55,930 nt of DNA from Nostoc sp. JL33 (GTDB lineage Bacteria > Cyanobacteriota > Cyanobacteriia > Cyanobacteriales > Nostocaceae): NCBI RefSeq assembly GCF_017114985.1, contig NZ_JABXKP010000101.1, positions 1-55,930 of the forward strand. The letters run 5' to 3'. Made by a program: the position numbers and the translations under genes. This document shows, in pieces, positions 18,307-27,008 of the stretch (position 1 is the first letter of the stretch; the number at the start of each line of letters is the position of its first letter). The notes beneath the pieces are model-generated. The model made no database searches. It was not told the origin of the DNA and saw only the letters and a program-made list of their open reading frames with translations.

Positions 18307-19077
18307 TCAAAAAAACAATTTGAATCGTGCTAGCTGGTTTTCAATGGTTCCTGTGAGGATTTTATTCAGTTCTGTGGTGTCTTGGAATTGCAAAATTTGC
18401 TGTGTCGGTAAGTCGAAGGGAAATTGCCCTTCAAAGTCTGGGCGTTGCATTTGCGCTAATAGAATCTGTTCAGACCGTTTACTTTGGATGGCATAGCCAA
18501 TCTCAATACAGACATTCGGACTCGGAATTAGTTGAGGGGTTTCTTTATCATCAATAGTAGCAATGGGCGTGGTGTCAGCGATAAATAACAAACTCTTACG
18601 GATTTTTCGCATGATCGTGCGGTTAATTCGGACAGCAGCACCACTGGGACGAGAGGATTCTACTAATGTTAGGGGAAGGCGCGATCGCAAGTTTAAACTG
18701 TCCAAACTTTTTCGCAGTTCTTCTCTGAGAATATTTGTCGCTGCGGCATACTCAGTTTGATAGGATAAAAAAATCGTTGGTTCTAACTGAGCCAACACCG
18801 CCTGCTTGGTGAAATAAATTTCATGACTAATTAAGTCAATATTCGCTACGCAATAGCCACCACTACCTTCAATATAAAATTCAATATTTTCTCCTTCCAG
18901 ATAGCGCCCAAACCAAGTTGATTTGTTAACTTCGTCACTTTCTTCTAAAAAGTCTGCTCGCAATGCTGATTTCAGCAGGCTTTTTTTGCTTAAGCGAATG
19001 TCTGGCGGACGTTTTTCCAGTTCTGGAATCGGCTCGTAATCCTGTAGATACCACGCTCTGAGCGCAATAATTGACAT
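18307..19077 (-). CDS. TIR-like nucleotide-binding protein
   Basis: A 256-residue protein. Residues 1-97 form an N-terminal region of unknown type. Residues 101-230 resemble the TIR / predicted nucleotide-binding fold: TIFLSYQTEYAAATNILREE, then AAVRINRTIMRKIRKSLLFI followed by ADTTP, then SPNVCIEIGYAIQSKRSEQI. E192 in the last motif is at the place of the catalytic Glu of TIR NADases. Proteins of this kind serve in phage defence or NAD metabolism. It is not next to a Thoeris-like partner. A fragment of another gene lies 25 bases upstream of its start in the same direction, so a former partner may have been lost. Confidence 0.6.
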   Translation of the reverse strand: MSIIALRAWYLQDYEPIPELEKRPPDIRLSKKSLLKSALRADFLEESDEVNKSTWFGRYLEGENIEFYIEGSGGYCVANIDLISHEIYFTKQAVLAQLEPTIFLSYQTEYAAATNILREELRKSLDSLNLRSRLPLTLVESSRPSGAAVRINRTIMRKIRKSLLFIADTTPIATIDDKETPQLIPSPNVCIEIGYAIQSKRSEQILLAQMQRPDFEGQFPFDLPTQQILQFQDTTELNKILTGTIENQLARFKLFF

Positions 19078-19102
19078 AAGGCGCTATTTAAACTATTTCT
19101 CG

Positions 19103-19204
19103 CTATTCAACTTCGTATAATCTTACACCCAGAGGAGTCCCTATTTCAGCCTTCTCTTTAAACACAACAACACCCATTTTAAAATCATCAAAGCCGGAAA
19201 CGAC
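19103..19204 (-). pseudogene. C-terminal remnant of an unidentified gene
   Basis: The minus strand reads SGFDDFKMGVVVFKEKAEIG then TPLGVRLYEVE and a stop. The patterning is protein-like and polished, but the frame is closed upstream by a stop at 19205-19207, and no start is available. It ends 25 bases before the TIR-like gene, so it was probably the preceding gene of that operon. I do not recognise the family. Confidence 0.45.
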
Positions 19205-19252
19205 CTATTTTGTTAAAAGCATACCATGATTAATTTGTACATTAGCGGGTGA

Positions 19253-19318
19253 GCCATAATCAACGAAGCCGAAACCCGCGCCGAACTAATCAACCTCGCA
19301 CTCAAAGCCGCAGGATAG
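19253..19318 (+). pseudogene. N-terminal fossil of a type I restriction HsdR subunit
   Basis: The frame reads INEAETRAELINLALKAAG and stops. Type I restriction endonuclease subunits commonly begin with (M)NEAETRAELIDPALKAAGW or close variants. Here the expected ATG reads ATA, a stop precedes it and a stop follows the 20th residue. Nothing of the remaining protein follows. Confidence 0.5.
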
Positions 19319-19326
19319 AGCATCAA

Positions 19327-22059
19327 CTAGTTAACTATTTTGGCTGGAGGTTTGGTGGGAATCTCAATCCAAAACTCTGTACCTTTGCCAGGTTCGGAAA
19401 TGCACTCCATTTTTCCACCATGTTTTTCGACAATAATCTGATAGCTAATTGATAGTCCCAGTCCTGTACCCTTGCCCACAGGTTTAGTAGTGTAAAACGG
19501 GTCAAAAATTCGTTTTTTCACCTCTTGAGTCATTCCAGATCCATTGTCACTAATACGAATGAGTAGACGAGAGTTGTCTACTGAGATTCTAGTAGAAATG
19601 TGGATAGTGGGCATTAGGCATGGGTTATTCTCATTATCCCCCTTATCCTCCGCCCCCATTCGCAGGGCATCTATGGCATTGCTGAGAATATTCATGAATA
19701 CCTGATTCATTTGGCCAGCATAGCATTGCACCCCTGGTATGTTGCCATATTCTTTGATTACCTTAATGCCGGGAAATTCAGCATTTGCTTTCAGGTGATG
19801 TTGCAAAATTAATAAGGTGCTGTCAATGCCTTCATGTATGTCAACGCGCTTGTTTTCAGCCTCATCTAAGCGAGAAAAATTGCGTAATGACAGCACTATT
19901 GAGCGGATGCGATCGGTTCCTACTTGCATTGAGGTGATCATTTTCGGGAGGTCTTCTACCAAAAATTCCAAGTCCATTACTTTGATGGCGGTGCTAATTT
20001 CACTATGGGGATGGGGATAGTGTAGCTGGTAGAGACTTAAAATTTCTAGCAGTTGTTCGATGTAGTCACTGGTGTGGCACAGGTTCCCGTAGATAAAGTT
20101 AACGGGGTTGTTGATTTCGTGGGCGACACCCGCTACCAACTGTCCTAAGCTGGACATTTTTTCGGTCTGAATCAATTTTGACTGTGTTTCTTGGAGTTCA
20201 TGTAGGGTATACTCTAACTGGGCAGCTTGATTTCTGGCTTCAGTTTCGGCATTAGAGGTTTGTTCGTAGAGTTGTGCTTGTTGAAGGGCGATCGCTGCCT
20301 GATCTGCTAACTGTTCCAATAAATCAATTTCTGCATCCTGCCAATTTCTGGGAGCATCACACTGATGGGCAATTATTAAGCCCCATAGTTCCAGACCGAT
20401 ATTAATCGGAACTATTAAGTTTGCTTGCACTTGTAGACTCTGCAAAAACTCTCGATGACAATCACTTAAAGAAGCGGTTGAAACGTTGTTATTTGCCCGT
20501 ATCTTGCCCTGAAAGGATAGACGCGTATACTCATCAGGAAAGCATTCTGCTGGTGCATTCAATCCCAAAACGGACTGCCAATTGCCATTAATCTCTTCCA
20601 CAATCACTGATTTACTCTTCAGTTCAAAAATCAGCACTCGGTCTGAATTTAGCAGAGGACGGACTTCCCGAACGATGGATTGCAGGGTTGTCTGCAAGTC
20701 TAATGTGCGGCGAATCTGCTCTGTAACTTGCTTGAGTACTTTGGTAGTCAGTAATGATTTTTCGAGTTCAGCAGTTTGCTCTTGCACCCGCAATTCTAAG
20801 TTGGCATTCTGGGATTCTACCAGTTTATACATTTTGTGCTGCTGAATTGCCATTGAGAAATGCTCGGATAAAGCTTGCGCCAATAAGATTTCTTCCGGTT
20901 TCCACTCAGCTGATTGCCCCTTTTTTTGCTCTCGCCAAAGCTCAAAGGAAAGTTGGGGTAACAGTTGTCGCTGATTTTCTTCACATCGTCCCGCCCACAA
21001 GATTTCTGTTTCAAATTCCGGGCGAAAAATGCTTAATACACCAATAAACTTTTCGCGGTAATGTAGAGGAATCACCATGAGTCCGCGAATTTGAGTAGAA
21101 CGGAACCCTAAAGCCAAAACTCGCAAACGTGGTTCTTTGTAGAGGTCATCGGTTGCCCAAATATTACCTTGTTTACACTCAGCCATCCAGTTTTGCCATA
21201 CCAGATGTTGTTCGAGAATACTGTTATCTACCTCATAGGGGAGTTTCGGCTGGTCGCCCCAGGTGTATAGTTCCCGAATTTGTTCAATGTAAAGCCTGCC
21301 ACCTACTCCACCCAAGGCAGTAATCATTTCTTCTAACGCTTTCTGCAATTGGATTGTCGGTAGTTTATGCAATAGTGTGGTAACTCGGTTAATAGTAGCT
21401 TCTCGCTCTTGCTTGGCGATCGCTTGGCTGAGTAGATTACTTTGAGCGATCGCTATTCCTACTTGGTCAGTAACTTCCTGCAATACTTTTAGTTCCCCCT
21501 TCAAAATCTCTCGCGGTTGACTGTAGTGAACTACTAACAATCCCCACAATTTAGGCTTTGCCGATTGTTCTTGGAGGTCGGAATGTAAAATTGGCATTAC
21601 CAACGAAGACTGCACGCCCATTCCCTTTAGATATTGAATATGGCACGGATCTACCTGGCGATAGTGGATATTAGTTTCTAGACGTTTGCCAGTTTCTTCT
21701 GAGTGTAGAGGTGATAGCCCGATCTTCTCGTTTGCCACATCCACAATCGAACGTTGCCCCACTAACAAAAACATTTCTTTGGCGGCTTCTGGAATATCAT
21801 CAACTGGGAAGCGCAGCCCCAATAAGGATGGCAGACGTTGCTCATGAATAGATTCAGCAATGACTTCACCACTATTATCAGCACCAAAGCGATACATTTT
21901 CACTCGATCTGCACCCAAAAATAAACGCACTTGGCTAACGGTAGTCGTTAATATTTCTTGGAGGTCGAGTGATCGCCTGATCTGTGTTGTCATCGTGTGC
22001 AGTAAACTTTCTTGGTCTAAGCTTTGCTGCAACTCGTTTGGTTTATCAGTAATTGTCAT
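19327..22059 (-). CDS. multi-GAF sensor histidine kinase, candidate bilin photoreceptor
   Basis: A 910-residue cytoplasmic kinase. GAF1 (about 20-215) carries FPVDDIP (84-90), RSIVDVAN and the signature DPCHIQYLKGMGVQSSLVMP with C139-H140, which is the bilin-binding Cys-His pattern of phytochromes and cyanobacteriochromes. GAF2 (about 220-410) is plain. GAF3 (about 440-600) has LSDCHREFLQSLQVQANLIV with C534-H535, again at the place of the bilin Cys. A coiled coil leads to HisKA (EKMSSLGQLVAGVAHEINNP, H647) and an ATPase domain with DNGSGM and GTGLGL. There is no receiver. I infer light input; a plain GAF kinase is the alternative. No partner regulator is adjacent. Confidence 0.88.
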   Translation of the reverse strand: MTITDKPNELQQSLDQESLLHTMTTQIRRSLDLQEILTTTVSQVRLFLGADRVKMYRFGADNSGEVIAESIHEQRLPSLLGLRFPVDDIPEAAKEMFLLVGQRSIVDVANEKIGLSPLHSEETGKRLETNIHYRQVDPCHIQYLKGMGVQSSLVMPILHSDLQEQSAKPKLWGLLVVHYSQPREILKGELKVLQEVTDQVGIAIAQSNLLSQAIAKQEREATINRVTTLLHKLPTIQLQKALEEMITALGGVGGRLYIEQIRELYTWGDQPKLPYEVDNSILEQHLVWQNWMAECKQGNIWATDDLYKEPRLRVLALGFRSTQIRGLMVIPLHYREKFIGVLSIFRPEFETEILWAGRCEENQRQLLPQLSFELWREQKKGQSAEWKPEEILLAQALSEHFSMAIQQHKMYKLVESQNANLELRVQEQTAELEKSLLTTKVLKQVTEQIRRTLDLQTTLQSIVREVRPLLNSDRVLIFELKSKSVIVEEINGNWQSVLGLNAPAECFPDEYTRLSFQGKIRANNNVSTASLSDCHREFLQSLQVQANLIVPINIGLELWGLIIAHQCDAPRNWQDAEIDLLEQLADQAAIALQQAQLYEQTSNAETEARNQAAQLEYTLHELQETQSKLIQTEKMSSLGQLVAGVAHEINNPVNFIYGNLCHTSDYIEQLLEILSLYQLHYPHPHSEISTAIKVMDLEFLVEDLPKMITSMQVGTDRIRSIVLSLRNFSRLDEAENKRVDIHEGIDSTLLILQHHLKANAEFPGIKVIKEYGNIPGVQCYAGQMNQVFMNILSNAIDALRMGAEDKGDNENNPCLMPTIHISTRISVDNSRLLIRISDNGSGMTQEVKKRIFDPFYTTKPVGKGTGLGLSISYQIIVEKHGGKMECISEPGKGTEFWIEIPTKPPAKIVN

Positions 22060-22483
22060 TGTTTATATACAGTATGACTGAAGTATAATTTTATTTGTAA
22101 TTGTCAATGCCTTGGTTTTCATCCCATTTCCCAAAATTCCTCCTACAAATGCGTTGCTAGGGGGGTACATCTGTTGCAAATATTTTTGGAAATGGATCAG
22201 AGGATATTTGATAATTATCAGAGATTTTGCTTGAGCGCCGTAGCTTCAGAAAGTTGATTTAGCAGAATCTAAAACCCTTTGGTAAGTAGATCACCAAATA
22301 CTTTCCGAAGATCCTCTCAAGTCTAAAATTAATAAAATCTTAATCAGAGACACCCATTCATTTTATATTCTCAATCATCAAACTATTTCAGTGATATCAC
22401 TCAATTGATGACTTCATGAGTACTTTAAAATAAAAATATGTTTTTATCATTTTTGCCGATTCATTCAATTAATTATAGCCTTT

Positions 22484-22612
22484 CCTAATAAGAATGAGGT
22501 AGAGCCTAACCTCACCCCGATAAAGCTGTGCTTTATCTCCCCTCTCCTTGGTAAAGAGAGGGGTTGGAGTAAGGTTTTGATATGTACTTCATGCACCTGA
22601 AAACCGCCATAA
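22484..22612. repeat. mobile-type repeat, copy 1
   Basis: About 125 bases with inner hairpins (ccctctccttggtaaagagaggg type, and ataaagctgtgctttat). A second copy in the same orientation lies at 23318-23450. The two copies flank the NADAR gene. The rest of the 672-base gap 22060-22731 is AT-rich and shows no gene. Confidence 0.75.
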
Positions 22613-22731
22613 GATGGTTTCAAAAAAATAACTAAATTATTGGCAACTTTTTCAAATATTTTTGGCTAAAAAATTTTCCCGCTCTCTGTCTAATTACTGA
22701 TTTTATGTTGAATGTAACTATTTTGATTAAA

Positions 22732-23202
22732 CTATTCGTAAATTACCGTTAAAGATAGTAAATTACGGATTTCTTCACGTACACTCATGAGAGTTTTACC
22801 GAGATGATTTTGACCGGTTTTATTAGCACCACAGCCCCAAAAGCAATCGGTTGGGGAGTTTTCAACCAAAATCTCATTGCCTGTCTTCAAGAGAACTTCT
22901 CTAATATCAGCATGAGTGAGAAACTTTTTGAGTACAGCTTCTCGCATAATTTGAGTTTTGACCAAATCCCAGTCTCGACGTAGTTGACGAGTGCCGCATC
23001 TTCCCAAAGCGGCAGCTTCTTCTGGGGTGGCGGCGGCATGGATGAGGGGTATAATTGCCGCATCTGTGCTGCCTACAAACTTTTGCGCTTGATAATAATG
23101 TTCAACCGTTGGCCAGTAAGTATCCTGGATGTGGATACCGTGGGGAGAAAAGTTAGAAAAACAGCCATAAGGCTGCCAAACCTTATAAAAGTAAATGGTC
23201 AT
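22732..23202 (-). CDS. NADAR family protein (YbiA-like N-glycosidase)
   Basis: A 156-residue soluble protein of the NADAR family, whose members hydrolyse N-glycosidic bonds of ADP-ribose-type or riboflavin-pathway intermediates. Motifs: GCFSNFSPHGI, WPTVEHYYQAQKF (about 30-42), LGRCGTRQLRRDWDLVK, AVLKKFLTH and the C-terminal NSPTDCFWGCGANKTGQNHL followed by GKTLMSVR. Length and order fit the whole family. It is flanked on both sides by copies of the same repeat and has no close partner. NADAR proteins occur in phage-related and NAD-linked gene sets, so a defence-related use is possible but unproven. Confidence 0.93.
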   Translation of the reverse strand: MTIYFYKVWQPYGCFSNFSPHGIHIQDTYWPTVEHYYQAQKFVGSTDAAIIPLIHAAATPEEAAALGRCGTRQLRRDWDLVKTQIMREAVLKKFLTHADIREVLLKTGNEILVENSPTDCFWGCGANKTGQNHLGKTLMSVREEIRNLLSLTVIYE

Positions 23203-23309
23203 TTGAAAATTGCTCTTTTATATATCAACTTCAGGGTACCTGAAAGTTTTAGATTTCAAAATCCTTCATTTGTATGAAGGGTTTATAATATCAGGCAAGG
23301 CGAACGACT

Positions 23310-23458
23310 TATAAAGATTCTTAATAAGAATCAGGTACAACTTAACCTCACCCCGATAAAGCTGTGCTTTATCTCCCCTCTGCGTGAGTTCAAAGAGGGT
23401 TGAGAGTGAGGTTTTGATATATGCTTCATGCACCTGGGAACCCCTATAAAGATTCTTA
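23310..23458. repeat. mobile-type repeat, copy 2, with flanking direct repeat
   Basis: The same element as at 22484-22612 spans about 23321-23444. It is flanked by the 14-base direct repeat tataaagattctta at 23310-23323 and 23445-23458, which looks like a target-site duplication. This supports the reading as a non-autonomous mobile element. Confidence 0.7.
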
Positions 23459-23555
23459 AACTGCTACCGAGCGATCGCTCAATTTTGTAACTTCATCGGT
23501 AAGCTGAGGGTGAACCCTGTTGACCAAAAGATGTTGAGTCAAGCGTGAGGTCGCG

Positions 23556-23612
23556 GTTTCATTGCACCCAATCAGGCAAATGCCGCTAATCCATCTCATC
23601 GGAACGCATAGA
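23556..23612 (+). pseudogene. decayed copy of the secreted repeat-protein N-terminus
   Basis: The frame reads GFIAPNQANAANPSHRNA and stops. The intact gene downstream has GFISLNQANAPNQFHQIA at the end of its signal peptide. The DNA similarity fades on both sides. This is the remnant of a duplicated or shifted 5' end. Confidence 0.5.
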
Positions 23613-23784
23613 TTTCACAACAGCCCAACAGACCGCAAATATCTGCATCCTTGCATTTCGCCTCGCCCTCAGCCATGATATTCCCAGAGGATTCCTGACT
23701 GAAATTACAAAACTGTAATTCAGAAACAAGGCGGGCTGTGATTTTGAGAAGACTTAATTAGAAATATAAACTTTTGGAGATTTA

Positions 23785-24408
23785 ATGATGAATATTCGTC
23801 GATTACTAGTCGTGACAGGGATTCCTGTTTTGGTTGGCACATTTGGTTTTATTTCACTCAATCAAGCAAATGCCCCTAATCAATTCCATCAAATTGCACA
23901 GGCGCAACTACCACCCAACCAACCACCGGACGGACAGATGCAGATGCGATTTGCAGCAGCTGCGGCGAAGTTAGGAGTTACAGAAGCACAGTTAAAGGCG
24001 GCGTTGGGAGTCCCTGCCAATTTTCCAAATCCAGGCGATCGCAATCAGCGCCCACCCCGACCTGATTTTAAAGCAGCAGCGATAAAGTTAGGAGTTACAG
24101 AAGCACAGTTAAAGGCGGCGTTGGGAGTCCCTGCCAATTTTCCAAATCCAGGCGATCGCAATCAGCGCCCACCCCGACCTGATTTTAAAGCTGCGGCGAC
24201 AAAGTTAGGTGTAACAGAAGCACAGTTAAAGAATGCGTTGGGAGTTCCTGCCAATCCTCCCAATCCAGGCGATCGCAATCAGCGCCCACCTCGACCTGAT
24301 TTTAAAGCTGCGGCGGCAAAGTTAGGAGTTACAGAACAACAGTTAAAAGATGCACTAGGTGTTCCGCCTCATCCTCCTGGCGTTGATCGCCCTAATCCAG
24401 CCAAATAG
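23785..24408 (+). CDS. secreted protein with 39-residue tandem repeats
   Basis: A 207-residue exported protein. The signal peptide MNIRRLLVVTGIPVLVGTFG runs up to about residue 30 (start is the double ATG at 23785). Then come four copies of a 39-residue repeat: a helix pair with KLGVTEAQLKAALGVPAN and a proline-rich linker NPGDRNQRPPRPDFK. Copies 1 and 2 are almost identical in DNA, copy 3 diverges a little and copy 4 is partial. The helix motif resembles surface or regulatory repeats with LGVTEAQLK patterns in other bacteria, but I cannot name a family. It is probably periplasmic or secreted. Copy number is likely to vary between strains. Confidence 0.8.
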   Translation: MMNIRRLLVVTGIPVLVGTFGFISLNQANAPNQFHQIAQAQLPPNQPPDGQMQMRFAAAAAKLGVTEAQLKAALGVPANFPNPGDRNQRPPRPDFKAAAIKLGVTEAQLKAALGVPANFPNPGDRNQRPPRPDFKAAATKLGVTEAQLKNALGVPANPPNPGDRNQRPPRPDFKAAAAKLGVTEQQLKDALGVPPHPPGVDRPNPAK

Positions 24409-24581
24409 CTGAACATTATCTAGATTAAGGAAAAAATTAAATTATCCATTAATCGTAGTAGTGGTCTGTCAAGTTTAAGTTTTGCGATCGCAGCAGTGAC
24501 AGCTAGGATGTGTGCTATTACTTAAAATTTTCTCAAGCGGAAATATAGCGATCGCTCTGGATGATCGCTTTTATGCGTAGG

Positions 24582-25406
24582 TTAGGGTTTTTCATCGTTA
24601 TTCCATCGGTATTTTTCAATCCACCTGAGGATATCTGAACGATCATATACAGCAATCTCATCTGGCTTCAGATCAGCGAACTTCTTAGAAGCATGGCTAT
24701 ATTTTGAACTCGTGATAGCAATCCCACCTGTTATGTTATGTGCCTTGGCAACCCCATAAATTTCTCTTACAGTCGCTACAGAAAGTGTACGCGGCTGTTT
24801 TTGACTGCAATGCTCAGAGTCAGGATGCTTGCACTGAACTGCAAATATTAGTGGATCTATATCATCTGTTCTCAAGGCAAGGAAATCAATACCGTCGTCT
24901 TTAGTAGATCGATAAAGATCGACCTCGAAACCACGAGATACAAAAAGTTCAGCGCATAATGCCTCAAAATCCTTTTTTGAAAGATTCGATATTGCTTCAG
25001 GATTGCTTCGTATGCCGTCAATCAGACTAGCTGAACAAAATTTTGAGACTGAAATGCGCGAACCATTAACTTCTTGATGTCTTTTAAGATACCTTGCACC
25101 AAGACCAACACCAGCTTCAGTTAATTTTTCGAGAGAGTAATCATCTGGAATTCTAGTATTGAAACCAAAATGGAAATGCAAGTCATATAAGACGTTTATC
25201 TTTAATCGTGCCCAGCAAAAACGTTTTGAGTATGCATAGTCCTCCTCAGAAAATCCCTTAGGCAAATATAAAATATTTTCCTGAAGGCAATAGCGTAACG
25301 GCGATGTCTGAAATTTACGCGTTCCCTCAAGACTAAGTGGATATTGTCCACCTAACTCTAGGAAGCGATGCTCGGATTCACTAAATATGCAGCGGACTGC
25401 TCCCAT
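24582..25406 (-). CDS. Mrr-like restriction endonuclease
   Basis: A 274-residue protein. Residues 1-130 are an unfamiliar N-terminal domain. Residues 140-265 are a PD-(D/E)XK nuclease of the Mrr type: LSKKDFEALCAELFVSRGF with E148, then DDGIDFLA with D174, then FAVQCKHP with Q191 and K193. The order E...D...QxK is complete. The C-terminal half shows the family's VREIYGVAKAHNITGGIAIT and a late DRSDILRWI. It is the third gene in the same direction after the CD-NTase and SLATT genes, with a gap of 128 bases to the SLATT gene. It may be an extra effector of that system or an independent restriction gene. Confidence 0.8.
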   Translation of the reverse strand: MGAVRCIFSESEHRFLELGGQYPLSLEGTRKFQTSPLRYCLQENILYLPKGFSEEDYAYSKRFCWARLKINVLYDLHFHFGFNTRIPDDYSLEKLTEAGVGLGARYLKRHQEVNGSRISVSKFCSASLIDGIRSNPEAISNLSKKDFEALCAELFVSRGFEVDLYRSTKDDGIDFLALRTDDIDPLIFAVQCKHPDSEHCSQKQPRTLSVATVREIYGVAKAHNITGGIAITSSKYSHASKKFADLKPDEIAVYDRSDILRWIEKYRWNNDEKP

Positions 25407-25534
25407 AACTACTTTGTAACTTTAACTAGAAATAATGGTGTCTTGCGCTTTGCAACAACGCACCCTATAGCTCGATGCAATCGTGCTTGTTATGCTGGAG
25501 TACAACTATGTAAAAGTTTTATAACTTTTGCGTA

Positions 25535-26044
25535 TTACTTCTTTTGGAAGTCAGGCTCAAATAATCCAGCTTTGATTCTGTTTCGTCCTTCTTCAAATGC
25601 AGCATTATCAGTTGTTTCTAATGTTTGAATTAACGAGTTGTATTTATCATGAATGCGCCTAACCTCAGCAACGAACTGCTCATGAGGCAATTCACGCCAA
25701 TACGCTTCGTGTAATGCACGAGCCTCATGTCGCAATGCTGTTAAAACATTGCCAGCCTGTTTATGTGCCCCTGCTTTTCTATCTACGCCAAAGACAGATG
25801 CTAAACCTGTAATTAGTCCAGACACCGCAGCAAACGCACCAATCCAAGATGGGAAACCGATAGCAGTTAGGACACCGCTAACTGCCGCAATACAAGATGG
25901 TACAATTAGGAATAAGCGTGCTTGAAATTCCGCTTTGTTTGCCATTTGAAAATGTGCTTGTGATGTATAAAGAGAGTTTTCTTCAATAATCTTGCACTCA
26001 TTAAGCAAGTGTTGAATCTGGGCTGGTGATGTATTCATTTTCAT
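25535..26044 (-). CDS. SLATT domain protein, two-TM effector
   Basis: A 169-residue protein of the SLATT family. Two adjacent transmembrane helices cover about 43-63 and 66-86 (LFLIVPSCIAAVSGVLTAIG, then WIGAFAAVSGLITGLASVFG) and are flanked by helical cytoplasmic segments with HKQAGNVLTALRHEAR. SLATT proteins were described as predicted membrane pore or effector domains that pair with nucleotide-producing enzymes (SMODS). Here the nucleotidyltransferase gene is 70 bases upstream on the same strand. I infer that a nucleotide signal opens the channel or oligomerises it. Confidence is high for the fold, lower for mechanism. Confidence 0.85.
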   Translation of the reverse strand: MKMNTSPAQIQHLLNECKIIEENSLYTSQAHFQMANKAEFQARLFLIVPSCIAAVSGVLTAIGFPSWIGAFAAVSGLITGLASVFGVDRKAGAHKQAGNVLTALRHEARALHEAYWRELPHEQFVAEVRRIHDKYNSLIQTLETTDNAAFEEGRNRIKAGLFEPDFQKK

Positions 26045-26114
26045 AAAAAATAAAGTAATTGGAGCGTAAGCGTAATTGACCCTAGAAAATTTGAATCTGA
26101 GACGACTGAAATCA

Positions 26115-27008
26115 TTAGCGTAAAACTCCTATTAAGCTTGGAAAACTACTTCCGTATATTTCTATCCATTTTTGGTTTGCTGACCACTCGTAACTTTTAA
26201 CTTCATTTTGTATAGCTTCTAAGGCAATATTGTAACAACGCAAAGCTTTATATTCAAATATTCCTGTTCTCATAACAAGTTTATTACTCCCTGGAGCATA
26301 CCAATAACTTCGATTTTCACTTTGATCTTTGAGGTACTTCAAGAAATCTCTGGTCATCCAATCATAGTAAATAAAAGATTTATCTCTATGTTCCCAATCT
26401 TTTAAAAAGTTATGCGCCAATGTATCAATCAAAAGCCCTCCCATTGGTACATCCCAGGTATCTTTCCAAGCTCTAGCCATACGACACAAGCGTTTTAAAT
26501 TATAATGAAATTGTTGATTAGCATTCCTAATTGCTTCAATTTCAGGTTTAGGATTAGTTATTCTCCACTTCCCTCCATCATTTGTATCTGGATATGTAAA
26601 GCTCCCATCTTTATTTATAAAACAAGGTACTAATTCAAAACATATCCCATCTGAGAAATTTATTTTTACAACTTGCCCATCACCTTTCATATAAGATGGA
26701 TAGGTTTCCCCAATAGAGTTTTTTACTATCTGAAGAAGAGATGATTGTCCATTGCCTTTATAATTATCAAATTGTTTATAAACTGTATAAGGAAGTATAA
26801 ATAGCATATCAATATCGCTTGTATGAATATCTGTATCTCTGCCATAAGAACCTACATACAAACTGTTCTGTGTCTCAGATTCACTATTCCAAAAATCCTT
26901 ATTTAATTGCTTAGTAATTCTTTTATACCGATATGAGATTTTTGCAACAGAATGTGAGTCAATGAGAATATTAGAGCAAAACCTATTAAATTTATCGAAG
27001 GTACTCAT
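26115..27008 (-). CDS. CBASS CD-NTase (SMODS-type nucleotidyltransferase)
   Basis: A 297-residue cGAS/DncV-like nucleotidyltransferase, expected to make a cyclic or linear oligonucleotide signal on phage infection. The active site shows VGSYGRDTDIHTSDIDM: G53-S54, D65 and D67, and a third acid E125 in GICFELVPCF. The C-terminal half has the OAS-like helical domain (HYNLKRLCRMARAWKD, MGGLLIDTLAHNFL). Length is right for the family. It is first in a same-strand series with the SLATT gene and the Mrr-like nuclease. No E1/E2/JAB or HORMA accessory genes are present, so this would be a short, type I-like CBASS. Confidence 0.88.
   Translation of the reverse strand: MSTFDKFNRFCSNILIDSHSVAKISYRYKRITKQLNKDFWNSESETQNSLYVGSYGRDTDIHTSDIDMLFILPYTVYKQFDNYKGNGQSSLLQIVKNSIGETYPSYMKGDGQVVKINFSDGICFELVPCFINKDGSFTYPDTNDGGKWRITNPKPEIEAIRNANQQFHYNLKRLCRMARAWKDTWDVPMGGLLIDTLAHNFLKDWEHRDKSFIYYDWMTRDFLKYLKDQSENRSYWYAPGSNKLVMRTGIFEYKALRCYNIALEAIQNEVKSYEWSANQKWIEIYGSSFPSLIGVLR

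Noticed and set aside
19249..19452. Plus-strand frame of 67 codons rich in Arg
   Set aside because: It overlaps the end of the kinase gene antisense and runs out of frame with the HsdR fossil; residue composition is that of a shadow frame.
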